A stretch of 64,000 nucleotides of DNA from Actinomyces massiliensis 4401292. GTDB taxonomy: Bacteria > Actinomycetota > Actinomycetes > Actinomycetales > Actinomycetaceae. The notes under the pieces were generated by a model. That model was not told the origin of the DNA. It was given only the letters and a program-made list of their open reading frames with translations, and ran no database searches. Positions within the stretch are counted from its first letter, which is position 1, and every line of letters begins with the position of its first letter. The stretch covers positions 683,779-747,778 of the forward strand of contig NZ_JH711481.1 of assembly GCF_000269805.1 (NCBI RefSeq), in the 5' to 3' direction. A program made the position numbers and the translations under genes. This document shows positions 38,695-46,478 of the stretch, piece by piece.

Positions 38695-38717
38695 AAGTGC
38701 TCATCTTATGAGCACTT
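38695..38717. promoter_or_regulatory. Perfect operator-like inverted repeat between the VOC and WYL genes
   Basis: AAGTGCTCAT-CTT-ATGAGCACTT: 10-bp perfect arms with a 3-nt centre, 20 bp before the WYL regulator start and 51 bp before the VOC start. The usual place for a YafY-type divergent operator. Confidence 0.65.
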
Positions 38718-38736
38718 TGCTTGAGAAGATCGAGCC

Positions 38737-39684
38737 ATGCGTGCTGACCGGCTCATCGCTCTCCTGCTCCTGCTGCAATCCCGGGGCCGAGTCACCGCCG
38801 CTACGGTTGCGGCTGAGTTGGAGGTGTCACTGGCGACGGCCAGACGTGACCTCGAAGCGCTGTCGGCGGCGGGCGTGCCCCTCTATGTGCAGTCGGGTCG
38901 CGGCGGAGGGTGGCAGCTCATCGGTGACGCCCGCACCAACCTGTCCGGGCTTTCGGTGTATGAGTCGCGAGCCGTGTTCTGGCTGCTGGGTACTGCTGGA
39001 CTCGCCTCGCCGCAGACGCGCCTCGCCACGAAGAAACTGATTCGTGCATTGCCGGAATCGATGCGCGACGAAGCCGAACGCCTTGCCGCGTCGATTCACT
39101 ACGACCACACCGCATGGGGCGAGCATCCTCGCGAATCGGCGAAAGGTCTGGAGTTGCTGCGTGATGCGATCGTGAAGCGGCAGATGGTTCGGGCCTCCTA
39201 CACCACGGGCGAGGGCGCCCGGGGCGCGCACGAGCTTCGGCCCCTGGGGCTGGTTGCCAAGGCGGGCATCTGGTATCTCATTGCGGATGGTGAGCGGGGG
39301 CCGCGGAGCTACCGAGTCGAACGACTGGCTGAACTTCATCTCACAGGTGAGCAGTTCGAGCCACCGCACGATTTCGATCTTGTCGCCTACTGGCACGCTC
39401 ATGCCGAGGAAGTCGAGACCTTGCGTTCGCAGATCGCCGCGACGCTCAGAGTTCCCATGACGGTTGTGCCGATCCTGCAACAGCAGTTCGGTCGATACTG
39501 CACAGTGCTCGACCGGCAGGGCGAGCATGCTGCGGTCGAAGTCCGAGCCCACCTCTTGACCGGCCTCGCCGAACAACTCGCCGGATGGGGTAACCGCATC
39601 GAGGTCATATCACCCTCGGAGCTGCGGGCCGAACTGGTTCGCCTCGGAACTGAACTCGTCGCTCACCATAACGAAGCACCATAG
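38737..39684 (+). CDS. YafY/WYL-family transcriptional regulator
   Basis: A 315-residue protein. The N-terminal helix-turn-helix reads MRADRLIALLLLLQSRGRVTAATVAAELEVSLATARRDLEALSAAGVPLYVQSGRGGGWQL, as in DeoR/YafY regulators. The WYL domain follows (LLRDAIVKRQMVRASYTTGEGARGAHELRPLGLVAKAGIWYLIADGERGPRSYRVERLAELHLTGE), with the W-Y-L triad in GIWYLIA, and a C-terminal WCX-like extension. WYL domains sense ligands, often nucleic-acid or nucleotide derived. It probably represses or activates the divergent VOC gene through the inverted repeat between them. The 3' end carries a 13-bp tandem repeat. Confidence 0.9.
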   Translation: MRADRLIALLLLLQSRGRVTAATVAAELEVSLATARRDLEALSAAGVPLYVQSGRGGGWQLIGDARTNLSGLSVYESRAVFWLLGTAGLASPQTRLATKKLIRALPESMRDEAERLAASIHYDHTAWGEHPRESAKGLELLRDAIVKRQMVRASYTTGEGARGAHELRPLGLVAKAGIWYLIADGERGPRSYRVERLAELHLTGEQFEPPHDFDLVAYWHAHAEEVETLRSQIAATLRVPMTVVPILQQQFGRYCTVLDRQGEHAAVEVRAHLLTGLAEQLAGWGNRIEVISPSELRAELVRLGTELVAHHNEAP

Positions 39685-39703
39685 CGAAGCACCATAGCGA
39701 AGC
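39665..39703 (+). repeat. 13-bp tandem repeat at the end of the WYL gene
   Basis: ACCATAGCGAAGC three times in a row (first unit ACCATAACGAAGC), overlapping the last codons and stop. A slippage-type repeat that can move the C-terminus. Confidence 0.75.
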
Positions 39704-40127
39704 AGCTCCGTGAAAGGCGGCGTGCTCCTGCTCCGTGGCAGCGGTGCTGACGCGCGCGATTGCAGGTGAGTGCGTTTGCAGTGCCTCGGCTAGGCGCCGG
39801 TCCTGTACGTACGGGCCGGGCGCCCCCGTCCGGAGAGGCCGGGTGTCCGCATACTGCGGCCCTCGTTAGCATCGCGCCGGCGCCCCCCGTCCGGAGGAGC
39901 TGGGCTCGCAGTGTGCGAGCGGTCCTGCGGAGGGTGACAGGCACTGGGATGGCGGCATCGCCCTTGATGAACCTTCTCATCAAAGGGTGTGGGCTCGTGT
40001 AATCTGGCGCTTGTGGTGAGCATGTGTGTGCTTGCTGCGCCGCCCTCGTCGGCGGTCGGATCCGGTCTCTTCCCAGTACGTCCTGTGACGCTGGGAAGAA
40101 ACCGCAGGCCTATGGAGCTGAAGAAAG
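39704..40127. other. Gap without a supported gene; hairpin and imperfect duplications
   Basis: Two imperfect copies of GCGCCCCCGTCCGGAG (near 39820 and 39881) and a hairpin CCCTTGATGA...TCATCAAAGGG at 39961-39987 with one bulged base, followed 25 bp later by TAATCT, a plausible -10 box for the next gene. I see no coding sequence with normal codon bias. Confidence 0.45.
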
Positions 40128-40436
40128 ATGACGCGCGCAAAGAAGTTCGAGGCGACCACCTACCTCAGGACAGACAACCCCGAGTCGATTGCCGACCTGG
40201 CCCACGACCTGGACGTCAAGGCGCGCGAGTACGCTCGTGGGCGGGAGGGGATCGCGGTCATCGAGGTGCGCCCCGCGCCCAGCATCTCCAGTGTGGCCAT
40301 CTCTCTGGAGGTCTCCAGCATGCTCCCCTCGGCGGCGGCCCAGACCGCCAGGGACTTTCTCGAACAGGTGCAGGGCCTCATGGAGGATCGGGGCAGCACC
40401 TTCAAGAGCGCCAGTCGCGAGCTCGCCTACGCCTGA
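40128..40436 (+). CDS. Small hypothetical protein (102 aa)
   Basis: MTRAKKFEATTYLRTDNPESIADLAHDLDVKAREYARGREGIAVIEVRP and onward to SASRELAYA. A small soluble protein, with one predicted strand-rich centre (IAVIEVRPAPSISSVAISLEVSSM) flanked by helices. I do not recognise the family. The ATG 40128 has a purine-rich AAGAAAGA upstream, and codon use is normal for the region, so it is likely real. It converges on rarA. There is no partner gene next to it, so no function can be offered. Confidence 0.6.
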   Translation: MTRAKKFEATTYLRTDNPESIADLAHDLDVKAREYARGREGIAVIEVRPAPSISSVAISLEVSSMLPSAAAQTARDFLEQVQGLMEDRGSTFKSASRELAYA

Positions 40437-40546
40437 CCCTGACTCATGCCCGCCGCCCCGGAGAGGACCCGTGAGGAGCGCTTCCTCTCCTGGGTCGGGC
40501 GCGAGGATCGAACGGCAGTGCGCACTCGCCGGCCCCGCCGTCGTAC

Positions 40547-42190
40547 TCAGCCGTGGGGGTGCTGGCGCTTCCGCCGCAGCGCCTCCCAGTGGGTCAGGCG
40601 TTCGCGGATGCGGCGCTCGTGACCGCGATCGGTCGGCTCGTAGAAGGGCTCGCGCTCGCCGGGCGGCGGGTAGCCGTCGGGGAAGTAGTCGGCGCCCGAG
40701 AAGCCGTCGGCGGTATCCGGGTCGTACTGGTAGCCGGCCCCGTAGCCGAGCTCCTTCATCAGGCGCGTCGGCGCATTGAGGATGTGCGCGGGCGGGGCGA
40801 GCGAGCCCGTCTGCTGCGCCGCCCTCTGCGCCCGCCCGAGACCCCGGTAGACCGCGATCGACTTGGGCGCGGTGGCCAGGTGCACGACCGCCTGGGCGAT
40901 GGCGAGCTCCCCCTCCGGGGAGCCGAGTCGCTCATAGGCATCCCAGGCGGCCAATGCCATCTGCAGGGCCCCGGGCTCGGCCATTCCCACATCCTCGCTG
41001 GCGAAGCGCACGAGACGCCGCACCACGTACAGCGGATCCTCCCCACCGTCCAGCATCCGCGCCAGCCAGTACAGGGCGGCGTCCGGATCGGAGCCGCGCA
41101 TCGACTTGTGGAGGGCCGAGATGAGGTTGTAGTGCTCCTCGCCGGACTTGTCGTACAGGGGAGATCGCGAGGCGACGACGGCGGTCAGATCCTCGGCGTC
41201 CAGAAGAGCCCGGCTGTCAGGGGCGGCGTCGGCCCCGGCTGTCCCGGCTCTGTCGCCGGTCTCCCGGGCGGCGTGGGCCCTGTCGGTCCCGGTGCGGTCT
41301 TCGGCCCCGTGCGGGAGGTCGGCCCCGGCTGGCAAGTCGGCCTCGGGGCCCACGGGTGAGCGGGGTCTGGTGTGCGGGTCAGGTGTCACCGGCGCTCCGG
41401 GGCTCGCGGGTGAGCGGGGCCTTTCGGGTGTTCCCGTGTCCCCGCTGTCGTGGCCGGAGCCGTTCTCGGCTCCCCGGGCCGACCGGTCACCGGCTCCCCT
41501 GAGGCGGGCCCAGCCCACGATCTGCTCGACCATGCTCAGCAGATAGCGGCCATCGCCGTCGGCCATGATGATCAGGGCTGCGCGGGCGGCCTCGGTCAGC
41601 GGGAGCGGGCCGCCGGCCATCGCCTCGGCGCGGGCGAGCAGGACGGCCAGGGCGCGGTCGTCGAGGCGGCGCAGGACCAGGACCTGGCAGCGGGACAGTA
41701 GGGCGCCGTTGAGCTCGAAGCTCGGGTTCTCCGTGGTCGCGCCGACCAGTACGACCGTCCCGTCCTCGACGTAGGGCAGGAAGGAGTCCTGCTGCGCGCG
41801 GTTGAACCGGTGGATCTCGTCGACGAACAGCAGCGTGCCCTGCCCGAGCTCGTGGCGGCGCGCAGCGGTGGTGAAGACCTTGCGGAGATCCGCCACTCCG
41901 GAGAAGGTCGCCGAGATCTGCTCGAAAATCAGGCCGGTGCGCGCTGCCAGCAGTCGGGCGATCGTCGTCTTCCCGCAGCCCGGCGGCCCCCACAAGATGA
42001 TGGAGGACAGTCGGCCCGCCTCGACCATGCGGCCCAGTGGCGCATCCGGGGCCAGCAGGTGGTCCTGGCCCACGACGTCGTCGAGTGCGCGCGGCCGCAG
42101 ACGGTCCGCAAGCGGTCGCGTCGGGTCCGTGACGGCGGGGTCGCCGCTCTCCGCCGCGGCGTCGAAGAGCGAGGGGGCGTCGGTGCTCAT
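40547..42190 (-). CDS. rarA: Replication-associated recombination protein A (RarA/MgsA AAA+ ATPase)
   Basis: A 547-residue clamp-loader-like AAA+ ATPase that acts at stalled replication forks. It shows LADRLRPRALDDVVGQDHLL, Walker A GPPGCGKTT, Walker B LLFVDEIHRFN, sensor GATTENPSFELNGALLSRC, and the C-terminal oligomerisation domain (LYDKSGEEHYNLISALHKSMRGSDPDAALYWLARML, LNAPTRLMKELGYGAGYQYDPD). Residues about 230-325 are a Gly/Pro/Arg/Asp low-complexity insertion between the ATPase and C-terminal domains, which normal RarA lacks. ATG 42190 follows TAGCCT by seven bases; the longer frame upstream runs through a repeat array and the palindromic element and is rejected. Confidence 0.93.
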   Translation of the reverse strand: MSTDAPSLFDAAAESGDPAVTDPTRPLADRLRPRALDDVVGQDHLLAPDAPLGRMVEAGRLSSIILWGPPGCGKTTIARLLAARTGLIFEQISATFSGVADLRKVFTTAARRHELGQGTLLFVDEIHRFNRAQQDSFLPYVEDGTVVLVGATTENPSFELNGALLSRCQVLVLRRLDDRALAVLLARAEAMAGGPLPLTEAARAALIIMADGDGRYLLSMVEQIVGWARLRGAGDRSARGAENGSGHDSGDTGTPERPRSPASPGAPVTPDPHTRPRSPVGPEADLPAGADLPHGAEDRTGTDRAHAARETGDRAGTAGADAAPDSRALLDAEDLTAVVASRSPLYDKSGEEHYNLISALHKSMRGSDPDAALYWLARMLDGGEDPLYVVRRLVRFASEDVGMAEPGALQMALAAWDAYERLGSPEGELAIAQAVVHLATAPKSIAVYRGLGRAQRAAQQTGSLAPPAHILNAPTRLMKELGYGAGYQYDPDTADGFSGADYFPDGYPPPGEREPFYEPTDRGHERRIRERLTHWEALRRKRQHPHG

Positions 42191-42284
42191 GCGCCCCAGG
42201 CTACGGCGGCGCGGGTGCGCCGGCGGGCATCTTGACCGGCTCCCCAAGGCGAGCCTTGAAGGGCGCGGAGCCCGGCGGGCGCTT

Positions 42285-42371
42285 CGAACCGATCTCGAGC
42301 CGGAGTGCGACCGATCTCGAGGCGGAACTGGACCGATCTCGAGGCGGAGTGCGACCGATCTCGGCGAAAAG
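42285..42371 (+). repeat. 22-bp tandem repeat array 5 (four units)
   Basis: GAACCGATCTCGAGCCGGAG, GACCGATCTCGAGGCGGAAC, GACCGATCTCGAGGCGGAGT and CGACCGATCTCGGCGAAAAG at 22-bp spacing, 80 bp upstream of the rarA promoter and 38 bp from a palindromic element. The last unit ends GATCTCGGCGAA, exactly as in array 2. Confidence 0.85.
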
Positions 42372-42408
42372 AGGGGGCGGGGGTGGGCGGCTCCTGCGTC
42401 GAGGTTGA

Positions 42409-42475
42409 CGAGATTGACATTCTCGAACGAGATCGACGGTGGCACCGTCGATCTCGTTCGAAAATGTCTATCTGG
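42409..42475. repeat. Palindromic element, copy 10
   Basis: 67 bp in the gap between the rarA start and the ROK gene, 54 bp after the ROK stop codon (which is at 42530 on the minus strand). The right outer end is altered (AAAATGTCTATCTGG), and an extra GTCGAGGTTGA precedes the left end. Confidence 0.9.
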
Positions 42476-42529
42476 ATGGGAAGGGCATAGGAGAGTGAGG
42501 GGGAAATGCGGGAGGGAGGGCAGCCGGCC

Positions 42530-43720
42530 CTACCGGTCGGACTGCCCCCGAGTCGCCCAGGCAGCCAGTCCGGCGGGGCTCGCCACCTCGTCCAGGGCGG
42601 CTTCGATGGTGCCGACCAGTGCGGCGTCGGCCCCGAGCTCGCCGACGACGATCCTCGGCTGGTCCTCGCGCAGGCATCGCATGAGGCCGTTCGCCAGGGC
42701 CTCCTCGAATGCCTCGGGCGAATGAGCGCGCAGAAGCGGCCCGATCCCGCCGAGGGTGACGACGTCGGGGTCGGTGACATTGATCAGCCCGGCCAGGCCG
42801 CTGCCCAGGCTCGCGGACGCGGCCTCAATCGCCGGGCGATGGGCGGGGGCCCCTCGGGCGATGATCGCCCCAACACCGGCCGCCGAGTCGTCCTCGGCCC
42901 TCAGTCGCCCGGCCAGCGGCCTGGTTCCCAGGACGGTGTCCCAGCAGCCACGCGCACCGCAGTCGCAGACCGCCTTCGGGTCGCCCAGGGGGAGGTGCCC
43001 GACCTCCATCGCCAGTCCGGTCGCCCCGAGCACGGGCGCGCCGTTAAGGACGAGGCCGCCGCCGACGCCTGTGAGCACGGTCAGATGCAGGGCGCTGCGT
43101 GCGCCGCGCGAGGCGCCGCGGCGGGACTCCGCCAGGGCCTCGCAGGTGGCGTCGTTGGCGACGAGGAGGGCGGTGTCCGGCACGGCCAGGGGGGTGAGGC
43201 TCACCTGGTCCCAATCCAGGACGGAGGATTGGACGACGGTTCCCTCGCGGACGGTGGCGGCCACGGCGACCGATACGGCCCGCACCCGGCCCGGGCGGCC
43301 GTTCGCCTCCGCGATCACCGCTCGGCGGATCGGGGCGAGCACGTCGTCTGGGCCGCGGCCGCGATGGGGGGCGGAGGCTGCGGCTGTCAGGCGGCCGTCG
43401 AGGCCGGCGGTCGCCATCCGCCAGCCGGTGGCGGTGATCTCGATGGCGACGATGAGTGGGCCCTCCGGGTGTGCGGTGAGCTCCGAGGTGGGCCGCCCCC
43501 GGCCGTGGGGGACCGGCGTCCCCTCGCCGAGGATGGCGGCCTGGCGCATGCGCGTCACCAGATCGGCGGCCGTGCCGCTGGAGATCGCGAGTTCTTGGGC
43601 GACCCGTGCCCGGGTGATGCCGGGGTGGCGGCGTACCAGGGCGCAGACATCGGCCGCCAGGGTCCAGCGGAGCCGGTCGGCGGTGCCGCGTCGTTGCGCC
43701 GGGTGCGTCGGCTGTGGCAT
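42530..43720 (-). CDS. ROK-family transcriptional regulator
   Basis: A 396-residue repressor-type ROK protein. The N-terminal winged helix-turn-helix is LAADVCALVRRHPGITRARVAQELAISSGTAADLVTRMRQAAIL. The sugar-kinase-like fold follows: IVAIEITATGWRMATAGLDG, LLVANDATCEALAESR, TVLTGVGGGLVLNGAPVLGATGLAMEVGHLPLG, and the zinc-binding CDCGARGCWDTV motif. The phosphate-1 DxGxT motif of true kinases is degenerate (EITATG), consistent with a regulator. ATG 43720 has GGAG at proper spacing; the in-frame start 13 codons upstream overlaps the promoter region. It is divergent from the HAD gene, which it probably controls through the A/T-rich 56-bp gap. Confidence 0.88.
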   Translation of the reverse strand: MPQPTHPAQRRGTADRLRWTLAADVCALVRRHPGITRARVAQELAISSGTAADLVTRMRQAAILGEGTPVPHGRGRPTSELTAHPEGPLIVAIEITATGWRMATAGLDGRLTAAASAPHRGRGPDDVLAPIRRAVIAEANGRPGRVRAVSVAVAATVREGTVVQSSVLDWDQVSLTPLAVPDTALLVANDATCEALAESRRGASRGARSALHLTVLTGVGGGLVLNGAPVLGATGLAMEVGHLPLGDPKAVCDCGARGCWDTVLGTRPLAGRLRAEDDSAAGVGAIIARGAPAHRPAIEAASASLGSGLAGLINVTDPDVVTLGGIGPLLRAHSPEAFEEALANGLMRCLREDQPRIVVGELGADAALVGTIEAALDEVASPAGLAAWATRGQSDR

Positions 43721-43776
43721 GAGCTTCTCCGGTCCCTCGTCTAGTATTTTAATCGGCACGCGAGTTTAATAGGTGC

Positions 43777-44427
43777 ATGAGCGCACACACCCACCATCTT
43801 GCCCCCTGTCGGGCTGTTCTCCTCGACATGGACGGCACCCTGGTGAACTCCGATGATGCCGTCGAGGCGGCCTGGGCTGCTTGGGCCCGAGCCAACGGCG
43901 TCGAGGCGGCCGACGTCCTGGCGGTCTGTCATGGTTCGGACGTCGCCACTACCGTGCGGCGCTTCCTGCCGGGCATAGGCGAGGCCGAGCTCGCCGAGCA
44001 CGTCGCCGCCCACCTGGAGCGCGAGTGCGCGGACACCGATGGCGTCCGGCCCGCCCCCGGCGCCCTGGAGCTGATCGCCTGGATGGATGGCCGGTCCCTG
44101 CCCTGGGCGGTCGTCACCAACGCCCATCCCCGCCTGGCTCGCGCGCGTCTGGGGGCGGCCGGGCTGGATCCGCCGGTCGTCGTCTCTCGCGACGACGTCG
44201 AGCGCGGCAAGCCCCACCCGGAGGGGTACCTGCTGGGTGCTCGGCGCCTGGGAGTAGAGCCCCGGTGCGCGGCCGCGGTGGAGGACTCCGCTCCCGGGCT
44301 GGCGGCGGCGCGGGCCGCGGGGACCGTCGTCGTGGCCGTGGGTGGAGCCCGGGACGGCGACGTCGTGTGCCGCGGTCTGGATGAGTTGCGCGGCCTGCTG
44401 GCCTCGGCGAAGGGGTGGGCTCCATGA
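43777..44427 (+). CDS. HAD-superfamily phosphatase (beta-phosphoglucomutase/sugar-phosphatase-like)
   Basis: A 216-residue HAD hydrolase with motif I VLLDMDGTLVNSDDAV (catalytic DxD), motif II VVTNA, motif III in DDVERGKPHPEGYLLGARRLG, and motif IV VEDSAPGLAAARAAG. The helical cap lies between motifs I and II, as in sugar phosphatases and beta-phosphoglucomutase. Substrate unknown, but the divergent ROK regulator suggests a sugar phosphate. ATG 43777 follows TTTAAT by six bases, a leaderless start. It overlaps the next small gene by four bases (ATGA), so the two are translationally coupled. Confidence 0.88.
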   Translation: MSAHTHHLAPCRAVLLDMDGTLVNSDDAVEAAWAAWARANGVEAADVLAVCHGSDVATTVRRFLPGIGEAELAEHVAAHLERECADTDGVRPAPGALELIAWMDGRSLPWAVVTNAHPRLARARLGAAGLDPPVVVSRDDVERGKPHPEGYLLGARRLGVEPRCAAAVEDSAPGLAAARAAGTVVVAVGGARDGDVVCRGLDELRGLLASAKGWAP

Positions 44428-44843
44428 GGATCACGGAGGTGCAGGCCGTCCTGTTCGAATCGCTTGATCCGGCGGACGACGCCGTCCCCGACGGTGGGCT
44501 GGACGTCATCGTCGCGCTGGACCGGCACGGCATCCCGTGGCGGGTCCTGCCCCACCGGTCCGCGGTCCGCACGGTCCAGTGGGCGACTCGAGGCGTCGGC
44601 GCTCCGGTGCAGCGCTGCCTGGTGGTGGCCTGCACCGACGAGGGCGCGCAGGCCGCGGTGAAGGCGGGCGCGATCGTGGCTCCGGTTCCGCCCGACGGCG
44701 ATATCGGCGCTTTCGTCGATCGGTTCGAGCCCGGTTTCCCCTCGGCTCCGCAGTCCGAGGGTGCGCTGTGCAGGCTGGCCCGCTGGTTCTATGGGAGGGG
44801 GCTTCGCGTCACCGGATCCGTTGTCCGTCAGCTGGAGCCCTGA
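44424..44843 (+). CDS. Hypothetical protein coupled to the HAD phosphatase
   Basis: A 139-residue protein that I do not recognise: MRITEVQAVLFESLDPADDAVPDGGLDVIVALDRHGIPWRVLPH, then RCLVVACTDEGAQAAVKAGAIVAPVPPDGDIGAFVDRFEPGF. The CLVVACTDEGAQAAVKAGA segment resembles the motif IV loop of HAD enzymes (recognition of D-x-x-x-G-x-x-A-A-x-x-A-G), so it may be a non-catalytic HAD-derived remnant; no DxD motif I is present. Its ATG overlaps the HAD stop by four bases, so it is made with it. It could be a regulatory partner; this is inference. Confidence 0.6.
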   Translation: MRITEVQAVLFESLDPADDAVPDGGLDVIVALDRHGIPWRVLPHRSAVRTVQWATRGVGAPVQRCLVVACTDEGAQAAVKAGAIVAPVPPDGDIGAFVDRFEPGFPSAPQSEGALCRLARWFYGRGLRVTGSVVRQLEP

Positions 44844-44865
44844 GGGCCTCCGGCGGAGAGGCTGA

Positions 44866-44932
44866 CGAGATTGACATTCTCGAACGAGGGCGACGGTGCC
44901 ACCGTCGCCCTCGTTCGAGAATGTCTGTTTGG
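44866..44932. repeat. Palindromic element, copy 11
   Basis: Lies 22 bp after the preceding stop. GAGGGCGACGGTG on the left and CACCGTCGCCCTC on the right both differ from the consensus (GATC to GGGC) yet still pair: a compensatory double change. The right outer end is altered (ATGTCTGTTTGG). Confidence 0.92.
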
Positions 44933-44988
44933 ACGGCTCCTGTGCGGGCGGTGCGGTCCTCGCTTCATGTGCGGCCGTCGTCTCGCAG

Positions 44989-45036
44989 TTGCGCTTGGCA
45001 AAAAAATAGATATCATTTTGCTAGCCAACAAGGAGG
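44989..45036 (+). promoter_or_regulatory. Promoter, inverted repeat and strong ribosome site of the SPFH gene
   Basis: -35 TTGCGC (44989-44994), 16-nt spacer, -10 TATCAT (45011-45016). TTGGC...GCCAA (44995-45028) brackets an A/T-rich centre with inner GCAAAA/TTTTGC arms, a possible operator or early hairpin. AAGGAGG at 45030-45036 is the strongest Shine-Dalgarno sequence in the window. Confidence 0.5.
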
Positions 45037-45041
45037 CCCGC

Positions 45042-46034
45042 ATGTCCACCAGCTCCACTGCTGCTAGTAATTCCAACGCGCCCGCGCTCTCGGACCCGGC
45101 GTCCAACGCGCCGGAGCGCTCTTCCGGCCGCGTCGACATCACAGAGAGGCCCGCGCGCGCCGCTGGCTCCGCAGTCGCCTTCCTCGCCCTCATCATCCTG
45201 CTGGCGGCCATAGCGGGCTCGGTCGTCCTCATCGGCACTGGCGCCCAGGCCGCCGACGCGGGCGAGCCGGGGGCGGCGGCCCGGATCATCGGCGGAGCCG
45301 CAGGAGTCGTGTTCGTGACCATACTGCTGTCCAGCTCCTTGGTGATCGTCGTCCCCGGCCAGACCAGCGTCCGCCAGTTCTTCGGCCAGTACATCGGCAC
45401 CGTGCGCCGTACGGGGGTCGCCCTCGTCCCTCCGCTGACCACCGGCAAGAAGGTCTCCGTCAAGGTCCACAACTTCGAGACCAATGAGCTCAAGGTCAAC
45501 GACCTGGAGGGCAACCCCGTCAACATCGCCGCCATCGTCGTGTGGCAGGTGGCCGACACCGCCCGCGCCGTGTTCGCCGTCGAGGCCTACGAGGACTTCA
45601 TCAAGGCGCAGGCCGAGTCCGCGCTGCGCCACGTCGCCACCACCCACCCCTACGACGAGCCCGGCCCCGGCGAGACCTCCCTGCGCGGTGGCACCGACGT
45701 CGTCTCCGCCGAGCTGGCCGCCGAGGTCGCCGCCCGGGTCGCGCTGGCCGGCCTGGAGATCGTCGAGGTCCGCATCTCCTCGCTCGCCTACGCCCCCGAG
45801 ATCGCCCAGGCCATGCTCCAGCGCCAGCAGGCCGGCGCCGTCATCGCCGCCCGCGAGCAGATCGTCGAAGGCGCCGTCACCATGGTCGACCAGGCCCTCA
45901 GGCGCCTGGAGGAGGGCGACATCGTCGCCATGGACGACGAGCGCCGCGCGCAGATGGTCTCCAACCTGCTCGTCGTCCTGTGCTCCGACCAGCGCACCCA
46001 GCCCGTCGTCAACACCGGCTCCCTCTACGCCTGA
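45042..46034 (+). CDS. SPFH/Band 7 domain membrane protein
   Basis: A 330-residue stomatin-like protein. A Ser/Ala-rich cytoplasmic start is followed by two membrane segments ([23 protein letters not shown] and [29 protein letters not shown]). The SPFH core follows: [83 protein letters not shown]-type sequence, and a C-terminal coiled coil ([34 protein letters not shown]). Such proteins form large oligomeric cages in membrane microdomains. The ATG 45042 follows AAGGAGG by five bases. It is followed after nine bases by a small ribbon-helix-helix gene, probably in the same transcript. Confidence 0.9.
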   Translation: MSTSSTAASNSNAPALSDPASNAPERSSGRVDITERPARAAGSAVAFLALIILLAAIAGSVVLIGTGAQAADAGEPGAAARIIGGAAGVVFVTILLSSSLVIVVPGQTSVRQFFGQYIGTVRRTGVALVPPLTTGKKVSVKVHNFETNELKVNDLEGNPVNIAAIVVWQVADTARAVFAVEAYEDFIKAQAESALRHVATTHPYDEPGPGETSLRGGTDVVSAELAAEVAARVALAGLEIVEVRISSLAYAPEIAQAMLQRQQAGAVIAAREQIVEGAVTMVDQALRRLEEGDIVAMDDERRAQMVSNLLVVLCSDQRTQPVVNTGSLYA

Positions 46035-46043
46035 GCCGAGCCT

Positions 46044-46295
46044 GTGGCGGGGAAGGGGCGCAAGCAGGTCCTGCTGAGGCTGGACCCCGCCGTCCACGCG
46101 GCCATCGCCAAGTGGGCGGCGGACGACCTGCGCTCGGTCAACGCCCAGATCGAGGTCGTCCTGCGCCACGCTCTCGACGAGGCCGGCCGGGGCGTGCACG
46201 CGGCGCCCATGCGCGGGCGGGGGAGGCCCCGCAAGGAGGAGTCAGGGGAGTCTGAGGAGTCTGAGAAGTCGGGGGACGACGGCGGGGCCGGTTGA
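46044..46295 (+). CDS. Small Arc/ribbon-helix-helix-like protein
   Basis: An 83-residue protein starting with GTG. The first 55 residues, KGRKQVLLRLDPAVHAAIAKWAADDLRSVNAQIEVVLRHALDEAG, fit the strand-helix-helix pattern of Arc/MetJ DNA-binding proteins (RKQVLLRLDP strand, then two helices with an SVNAQIEVVLR turn). The tail is basic, then acidic and Ser-rich (EESGESEESEKSGDDGGAG). The 9-bp gap from the SPFH gene means co-transcription. This SPFH plus Arc-like pairing is recurrent in actinobacteria as far as I recall. It could autoregulate the pair. Confidence 0.75.
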   Translation: MAGKGRKQVLLRLDPAVHAAIAKWAADDLRSVNAQIEVVLRHALDEAGRGVHAAPMRGRGRPRKEESGESEESEKSGDDGGAG

Positions 46296-46323
46296 GTGGG
46301 CCGTCCGCACCATCGCTTTACTA

Positions 46324-46397
46324 CCCTTTACTACGCTCCTTTCCCCCTTAGTGTACGGGGGCGAGGAGCGTAGTAAGGGGTGAACAGGCGTAGTAAG
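46324..46397. repeat. TTACTACGC hairpin and GCGTAGTAAG repeat motif, copy 1
   Basis: CCCTTTACTACGCTCCT pairs with AGGAGCGTAGTAAGGG (one base unpaired) around a 23-nt loop. The right arm runs into GCGTAGTAAG-N10-GCGTAGTAAG (46368-46397). The same 30-bp motif, with three differences, is at 61456-61485. Here it lies between two convergent genes and may act as a terminator. Confidence 0.7.
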
Positions 46398-46478
46398 GCG
46401 GTAGCGCGGCGCGTGGGCGGGCGAGCGCGCGGGTGGGCGGCTGAAAGGAAGCGCGGTGGCTCAGGCGGCCGGTTGCGA

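Noticed and set aside
42191-42445. An N-terminal extension of RarA starting at a GTG inside a palindromic element
   Set aside because: The element contains GTG codons and is open in several frames, so it creates false extensions (PPSISFENVDL-type peptides). The leaderless promoter places the start at 42190. The same trap occurs near 19577, 21284 and 34577.
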